Part shown: positions 17,190 to 22,500 of the stretch, piece by piece
Position numbering within the stretch: position 1 is the stretch's first letter
Layout of the letters: each line of letters opens with the position of its first letter
NCBI RefSeq assembly: GCF_000499385.1
Contig: NW_013654634.1
Location: forward strand, 47,501-70,000
Origin: Eimeria necatrix
Lineage: Eukaryota; Apicomplexa; Conoidasida; Eucoccidiorida; Eimeriidae
Direction: 5' to 3'
Length of the DNA stretch: 22,500 nt
Notes under the pieces: model-generated
What the model was told of the DNA's origin: nothing
Database searches by the model: none
What the model saw: only the letters and a program-made list of their open reading frames with translations
Made by a program: the position numbers and the translations under genes

Positions 17190-17582
17190 GGCTAGCCAGC
17201 TAGCCAGCGCACTGGCCGTGGCGAACCACGCAGCTAGCTAGCTAGCTAGCTAGCTAGCTAGCTAGCTGGCTAGTTAGCTAGCTAGCTAGCTAGCCAGAGG
17301 CGGTTTCAGTCTACGTGGACAGCCACTAGCCACCTGGCTAGCTAGCTGGCTGGCTAGCCAGCTGGCTAGCCGGCTGGCTAGCTAGCTGTCTAGCTAGCTG
17401 GCCAGCCCTGGGCAAAGGGCGCAGCGCCCCCCAGAAACATTTGTACCGCTAATGTGTGTGCTGGCTAGCTAGCCAGCTAGCTAAGCAGCTAGCTAACTTG
17501 CCAGCTAGCTGCGCAGCTAGCTAGCTAGCTAGCTAGCTAGCTAGCTAGCTAGCTAGCTAGCTAGCTAGCTAGCTAGCTAGCT
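17190..17582. repeat. (GCTA)n tract abutting the V-ATPase a stop codon
   Basis: GCTA/GCCA tetramers end one base before the stop codon of V-ATPase subunit a (17583-17585, minus strand). A pure run of about 60 bp lies at 17517-17582. The transcript's 3' UTR would therefore begin with self-complementary AGCU repeats. Confidence 0.92.
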
Positions 17583-18833
17583 CTACGAGTCCTCGGGGAG
17601 GCAGTTTAAATCTAAGGGCTGAAACGCCACTCCTTCTCCTTTGTAAAACTTGTTTTGGAATTCCACCCTGAAACCACATGCGCCCCAAACCCTAAACCCT
17701 AAACCCTAAACCCTCGTTTCAACCACAGAAAGATTGTCGAGCCTGCACCACTGGCAGCAAAACCCTTGGCCCTAGAATCGAAACCCTAAACCCTAAACCC
17801 TAGCGAGCCGCACGCAAGCCAAGCCCGAACCCCGCAGGCCCTGCACGCCCGCAGGCCGCAAACCCCAAACCCTAAACCCTAAACCCTAAACCCTAAACCC
17901 TAAACCCTGACGAACCACTGCAGCCTCAGCGCATGCAGGAAGCACTCGAGGGCCTCCATTGCCACCATCACGAAAACAGTGACGCAAAAGAAAACGGGAA
18001 ACAGGAAAACCAGCTGCAGCAGCACAGCAGCAGCAGCACAAGCAGCAGCAGCAGCAGCACAAGCAGCAGCAGCAGCAGCACAAGCAGCAGCATTAGAAAC
18101 AGCTCGCCTGCGCCTCTTTGCTGCTGGGGCAGCTAACTAACTAGCTGGCTAGCTAACTAGCTAGCTACCCGGTTAGCTAGCTAGCTAGCTAGCTAGCTAG
18201 TTAATTAGCTATACCTGGCTAGCTAGGCCCTGGCCTGCTGCTTAGGGGCTCACTTACAACCTGCTAGCCAGTGATTTAACTGCTTGGCTAGCTGGCTAGC
18301 TAGCTACCGACTTGGCTAGCTGGCTCAACAGCTCCGGCGGCCTAGGCCAATTCTCAGCTAGCCACCTAACTGCCAGCTAACTGCCAGCTAGCTGGCTAGC
18401 GAGCTGTTCGCGGCCTACCTGGCTAGCTGGCTAGCTGACGAGCTACCTAGCTAGCTAGCTAGCTGGCTAGCTGGCTAGCTGTGTGGCTGGCTGGCTAGCT
18501 AGCTGTGTGTCTAGCTAGCTGGCTAGCTACTCATCTAGCTTGCTAGCTGCACGTCCAGCCAGCTGCGCAGCCAGCTGGCGAGCTAGCTGGCTAGCCAGCT
18601 AGCTAGCTAGCTAGCTAGCTAGCTAGCTGCGGACCTTGAAGGCCATCTGCGGGACCGTTTGGCCCGGGAGAAATGCCGCGCCCACAGTCTTCTCAAAGAA
18701 GACAAGGGCTAGCTGCTGGTGGGCCAGCGAAAGGGCCCACAGCCTTAAGTAAGAAGCTGTGTTGCTGACAGTGCCCAGCACAAACTCAATGCCTTCGACC
18801 AAAGTGTGCAGCCACAGCTGCGCGAGTTCGTCC

Positions 18834-18871
<38 letters not shown>

Positions 18872-19188
18872 GGGGGGTGCTGCTGCTGCTGCTGCAGCAA
18901 ACGGCGCGTGCCCACGAGCCCGCGTTCCCGAGAACGACCCCGGCAGCTCCAGCTCCCGCTGCGCTGCTGCAGCGCCGCACAGCTCCCCGTGCTGCTGCTG
19001 CTGCTGCAGCTGCTGCAGCTGCTGCTGCTGCTGCTGCAGCGGCTGCAGCTGAATCGAACTCGACTCCAAACTATTCAAAGACTGAAACCCTGGAGGGGGT
19101 CTTTTCTTCCGGCGTACGTACACCTCAAACAGCGGCTTCCCCAAAAACATCACAGGGAGGCACAGCAGCATCACCGCACGCAGCACCT

Positions 19189-19219
<31 letters not shown>

Positions 19220-19856
19220 TAGCAGCAGCAGCAGCAGGAATAGCAACAGCAGCAGCAATAGCAGCAGCAGCGGCGGGCTGGTCCCCAGGCAGCAAACACC
19301 GAGATCGTCCTTGGCGGGCAGCCTGATGCGCCACGGCAAAGCACCGCTTGCTGCTAAGCAGGGTTTAGGGTTTAGGGTTTAGGGTTTAGGGTTTAGGGTC
19401 CAGGAAGTGTCTCTCGACGGCTTCGCAGCTGAAACATCTTTCAGGGTTTAAAGCTGAGGGTTTGTAGTGCTTGAAGGGCGGGGGTCTCTGGGGCCTGGCC
19501 GGCGGGGTTTGCCGCGACTTAAGGGCTTAGGGTTTAGGGTTTAGGGTTTAGGGTTTAGGGTTTAGGGTTTACGCGTTCGACTTGGGGCTGCTGGTCGAAG
19601 AGTTTGAGCTCGCTGCTGCTGCTAGGGTTTGCTGCGAGGAGGAAGTCAATGAGAACTGCAATGAGGGAGGGTTTGTTGTAAAGTTGAGAAGGAGCTATCC
19701 ATTTTAAAACAATTAAAAAACACAAAAACCCCACAAGACAAACAAAAAACAAAAACTGCGGCAAAACCACCAGCAGCAAATTCCGCCAGTCCCGAAACTC
19801 CACGCAGTTCAGCACGGCCAGAAACAGCCCCAGACACATGTGCAGAAACCCCACCT

Positions 19857-19896
<40 letters not shown>

Positions 19897-20229
19897 AAGC
19901 GCATTCAAAGTTCAATCTTTTGATTAGTTATTTAGTTAATTACTTTTACTTCGACTTTTTATTCTTTTAGTCGCTTTTGGGAACAAGAATTCCCCAGTTT
20001 GCAGCAAACACGAAGCAAAGAGACCACATGGGCAAGAAGCAACGCCTGCAGCAGCAGCAGCAGCAGCAGCAGCAGACTGCAGCAGCAGCAGCACAAAATG
20101 CAGCAGCAGCAGCACTGACAGTAGCAACAGCAGCACAGGCAGACTGCAGCAGCACAGTCGGCAGCAACAAATTTAGTAGCAGCAAAGACAGCAGCAGTAC
20201 CGAAAGACACCAGCAACAGCACCAAAGAT

Positions 20230-20274
<45 letters not shown>

Positions 20275-22166
20275 CACTCACGATAACAGCGAACTTCATC
20301 TTGAGTGAGTTTAGAAACAGCAATTCATTAGAAGCTCCTCTCCACGCAGGATCAACTCCAAACGGATAGGGCCCCTCTCTTGACTGGAAAAGGGGCCCCT
20401 GGGGGCCCCCCGGGGGGCCCCCCAAGGGGGCCCCCGGGAGGCCCTCCGGGGGGCCCCCCAAGGGGGGGCCCCCGTGGGGGCCCCCCGGGGGGCCCCCCAG
20501 GGGGCCCCCAGGGGGGCCCCCTGGGGGGGCCCCCAAATGGTACCAACGGGAATTGAAGAGATTTAAACCCATGCTAAAGACTTCGTTGTACATACAGCCG
20601 GCGAAGATGGAGTGTATAGCCATTAGGAGCAAAAGGTGGCTGCAGAAAAGAAAAAGAATAAAAAAAGAATTCGAAAGAATTACATTTAAAATGGAACTTT
20701 GGAATTTTAAAAGAATTTTTAAAATTCTTTTTGAACTTAAATTTGAAAAGATATAATGAAATCAAACAGAAAAAGAATAAAGGAGAAAAGAGAAAAATAA
20801 AAAAAAGAAAAAACGAAATGGAAAAATCAAACAGAGAAAGAGAGAAAATGGTAATTTGAAAGACATAGACTAAAAGTGGAATGAAATTTGAAATAAGAAA
20901 AAAAGAGAAAATTAAAAAATTAAAAAAATGAAAACTGAAAACAAAAAGATGAAGAGAAAGATAAAGGAGACATTAAAAGGAAAAGGCAAAAGAAATATAA
21001 TTTAAAAAAATAAAAAGAAATAAACAAAAATAAAAAAAACAAAAAGAAATGCAGTTAGAGGGATAGAAACAAGCAAATAAGAAGCAAAAAAAAGAAATGC
21101 AATTCAAGAAATAAAAAAAAGTTAAAAGGGACAAATGAGAAGACAAAGAAAGAGGAATATGATTTTGGAAATAAAAAGAAAAAAAATAAAAAGACAAAAA
21201 GATGAAACAGACAACTAAAGAACTGAGACAAAAGGAGAAAATAGAAAAAAAGAAACAAAGAGAGAAACAAAAGGCAAAAGGAATTAAAGGAATTTAAAAA
21301 AGAAAAAAAGGAGAAAAAAAGGAATTTAACAATAGACAAAAAGAAACTCAAAAGGAGACAAAAAGGAATGAAGAAAGAAAAGAAATTACAAAAGGAACCA
21401 AAAAGGGACAGAAAGGAGACAAAAAGAAATTTCAAAAGAGACAAAAAAGAATTAAAAGAGAGACAAAAAAGGGACAAAAAGGGGTTCGACAAAAAGCCAA
21501 AAAGAATTTAAAAAGAGACAAAAAAAACGTAAAAACAGGACAATTAAAAGGAGAAGAGGAATGAAAAAAGAAACAAAAAAGGGACAAAAAAGAAACAAAA
21601 AGAAAACAAAAAAGAAACAAAAAAGACAAAAAAGAATCAAAAAAGAAACAAAATCGAAACAAAAAGGAAACAAAAAGGAAACAAAAAAGAACAAAAATGA
21701 AACAAAAAAGTAACAAAGAAGAAATAAAAAAGAAGCAAAAAAGACACAAAAAAGAAACAAAAAAGAAACAAAAACGAAACAAAGAAAAAAGAACAAAAAA
21801 GAAACAAGAAAGAAACGAAAAAGGAGACAAAAAGAAAAAAAGAAACAAAAAAGAAAAGGCGGACCGAGCGTCGAAGAGGAGGCGCAGGAGTTCGTCCGCG
21901 ACGAGTTTGCTGCTGCTGCTGCAGCAGCAGCAAAGCGCAGCAGCAAGCGCCAGCAGCAGCAGCCCGTGGCCCACATCTCCGAACATAACTCCGAACAAAA
22001 AGGGGAAAACAGCAGCAGCAAAAACTGCAGCATTTAACTCTCGATAATTCGCAACTCCGTAAGTTTCCACCAAGTTCTGAAAAGGACTCATGAAGCTGCT
22101 GACTCGAAAGTAAGTCGGAGCCCCCGACACAACTCCCCCGTGCACCAGCAAAAACGCCGAAGTGCT
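17583..22166 (-). CDS. V-type H+-ATPase subunit a, C-terminal part (six exons, 5' end outside window)
   Basis: Subunit a forms the proton half-channels of the membrane Vo sector. Exons in coding order: 21865-22166, 20282-20639, 19573-19854, 18635-19186, 17916-18013, 17583-17667. They give 558 residues with consistent phases. Family motifs appear in order: [97 protein letters not shown] and NKFY. The essential channel residues match yeast Vph1 R735 and H743 (here 462 and 470 of the fragment) and E789, H796 and R799 (518, 525, 528), with identical spacing. Several hydrophobic segments form the membrane domain. Two low-complexity insertions occur: a Gly-Pro loop in exon 2 of the fragment and a Gln/Ala stretch in exon 4. 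The first exon seen starts after GCGTGCAG, so the cytosolic N-terminal half lies to the right of the window. Confidence 0.95.
18014..18634 (-). other. V-ATPase a intron filled by GCTA and CAG repeats
   Basis: The donor is AAG|GTCCGC and the acceptor CTGCAG|CTGG. The donor side is a 500-bp GCTA tetramer tract (18131-18629) and the acceptor side is a CTG run on the coding strand (18014-18095), with almost no unique sequence. Spliced, it joins QMAFK to [10 protein letters not shown], as the family alignment requires. Confidence 0.8.
19187..19572 (-). other. V-ATPase a intron with heptamers and (CTG)n acceptor
   Basis: The intron starts GTAAACCC (coding strand) within a six-unit heptamer array (19528-19572), contains a second array (19360-19398) and ends with CTG/CTA repeats (19187-19275) whose last CTGCAG is the acceptor. 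The frame stays open as poly-Leu through the CTG tract, so homology sets the boundary. Confidence 0.8.
19855..20281 (-). other. V-ATPase a intron with CAG repeats at both ends
   Basis: The donor is GTGAGT at 20281, the most canonical donor of this gene. A CAG run (20231-20272) lies just inside it, interrupted CAG fills 20045-20180, and a final run (19857-19894) ends in the CTGCAG acceptor. Only about 150 bp near 19895-20040 is not repeat. Confidence 0.8.
20390..20538 (-). repeat. (GGGGGCCCCCC)n tract within the V-ATPase a coding exon
   Basis: About 150 bp of near-pure alternating G and C blocks. The minus strand encodes a Gly-Pro-rich stretch (GGPPGGP units) between [10 protein letters not shown] and [11 protein letters not shown], a loop after the MYNEVFS motif. 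The tract is self-complementary throughout. Confidence 0.93.
20640..21864 (-). other. 1.2-kb homopurine/homopyrimidine intron of V-ATPase a
   Basis: The donor is GTCCGC at 21864 and the acceptor TTCTGCAG at 20640; the exons join in phase as [16 protein letters not shown]. The plus strand is almost only A and G with occasional C (repeating AAAAAGRRACAAA-like units), so the transcribed intron is U/C-rich. It contains no heptamers, unlike most introns here. The Phe/Leu-rich minus-strand ORFs and Lys-rich plus-strand ORFs are composition artefacts. Confidence 0.9.
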
Positions 22167-22500
22167 CTGCACGCAAACCCCAAACCCTAAACCCTAAACC
22201 CTAAACCCTAAACCCTAGACCCTCGGGAGAAGCTCCCGGGGCTTCGGCGTGCGCAGCGGCTACGCGCAAGCAAGCGTCGGCAGCAACCACCAGCTTCGAT
22301 TCGGGGAGTGCGAGAAGGCTTACAAACCCTAAACCCTAAACCCTAAACCCTAAACCCTAAACCCTAAACCCTAAACCCTAAACCCTAAACCCCTAAACCC
22401 TAAACCCTAAACCCTAAACCCTAAACCCTAAACCCTAAACCCTAAACCCTAAACCCTAAAACAAAACCCTAAACCCTAAACCCTAAACCCTAAACCCTAA
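22167..22500 (-). repeat. Heptamer arrays in the next upstream intron of V-ATPase a
   Basis: Two AAACCCT arrays (22182-22217 and 22324-22500) flank about 105 bp of GC-rich unique sequence containing the small inverted repeat CGGGAG-AAG-CTCCCG (22224-22238). I tested the unique piece as a V-ATPase exon and found no family match. The last array has about 24 near-perfect units and runs off the window. Because the gene's N-terminal exons must lie further right, it is interstitial. Confidence 0.8.

Larger units (their letters stand above)
16189..17582. promoter_or_regulatory. Upstream region of DNAAF6 / downstream of V-ATPase a
   Basis: Both flanking genes are on the minus strand, so this spacer should hold the DNAAF6 promoter. 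It contains heptamer arrays next to the start codon (16211-16262), an AT-rich tract (16365-16435), another heptamer array (16525-16573), a perfect GTGTACGTACAC palindrome (16636-16647), the 24-bp minisatellite (16700-17130) and a GCTA tract (17190-17582). No coding frame is supported. Confidence 0.65.

Noticed and set aside
19112..19123. GCGTACGTACAC in V-ATPase exon as a regulatory palindrome
   Set aside because: It lies inside conserved coding sequence (EVYVRR), so coding explains it. It is listed only as a near match.
20973..22033. Phe/Leu-rich minus-strand and Lys-rich plus-strand ORFs
   Set aside because: They come from the homopurine/homopyrimidine composition of the V-ATPase intron. 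The real exon starts only at 21865-22166, and sequence beyond the donor has no family match.
22218..22322. GC-rich unique segment as another V-ATPase exon
   Set aside because: No frame on the minus strand gives the residues expected before the APTYFR segment, and no convincing donor is present.
22324..22500. Long AAACCCT array at the window edge as a chromosome end
   Set aside because: The V-ATPase subunit a gene needs its N-terminal exons to the right of 22166, so the array should be intronic or at least internal. A broken gene at a true telomere cannot be fully excluded.

Overview
The window looks like nuclear DNA from a coccidian apicomplexan, most likely Eimeria. Three things point there: AAACCCT/AGGGTTT (telomere-like) heptamers fill introns and intergenic DNA, CAG/CTG repeats run through exons and introns, and short exons are interrupted by many small introns. 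Long (GCTA)n tracts are also present. Heptamer and CAG repeats of this kind are known from Eimeria genomes; the genus assignment is inference. Most simple six-frame ORFs here are poly-Ala/Leu/Gln/Ser/Cys shadows of CAG repeats. The real genes appear only after splicing.

I can build five protein-coding genes with consistent reading phase across 26 introns. (1) 2123-2760, minus: a two-exon centrin. (2) 3768-4523, plus: a four-exon CRIPT zinc-ribbon protein, divergent from centrin. (3) 6175-11523, plus: a 13-exon protein with a Gln-rich head, a six-bladed Kelch propeller and a BTB/POZ domain. (4) 14635-16188, minus: a six-exon homologue of the axonemal dynein assembly factor PIH1D3/DNAAF6, made of exons too small to show as ORFs. 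(5) 17583-22166, minus: the C-terminal 558 residues of V-type ATPase subunit a in six exons, with its N-terminal exons beyond the right edge.

Layout between genes: 1-2122 holds GCTA repeats, a CAG/CTG block, head-to-head heptamers and a 219-bp duplication that ends on the centrin stop codon. 2761-3767 is the divergent centrin/CRIPT promoter region. 4524-6174 is heptamer-rich spacer with a perfect 19-bp hairpin. 11524-14634 lies between two convergent genes and carries an AT-rich island plus clusters of GTGTACGTACAC and TGCATGCA palindromes. 16189-17582 is the DNAAF6 upstream region, with another GTGTACGTACAC palindrome and an 18-copy 24-bp minisatellite. The window ends in a long heptamer array that must be intronic or otherwise internal, because the V-ATPase gene continues past it.

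The genes do not form a pathway. Centrin and DNAAF6 both relate to basal bodies and flagella, which in coccidia means microgametes. The main theme is that low-complexity repeats supply working gene parts: splice donors, splice acceptors, stop codons and loop insertions. I found no tRNA, rRNA, CRISPR array or transposase.
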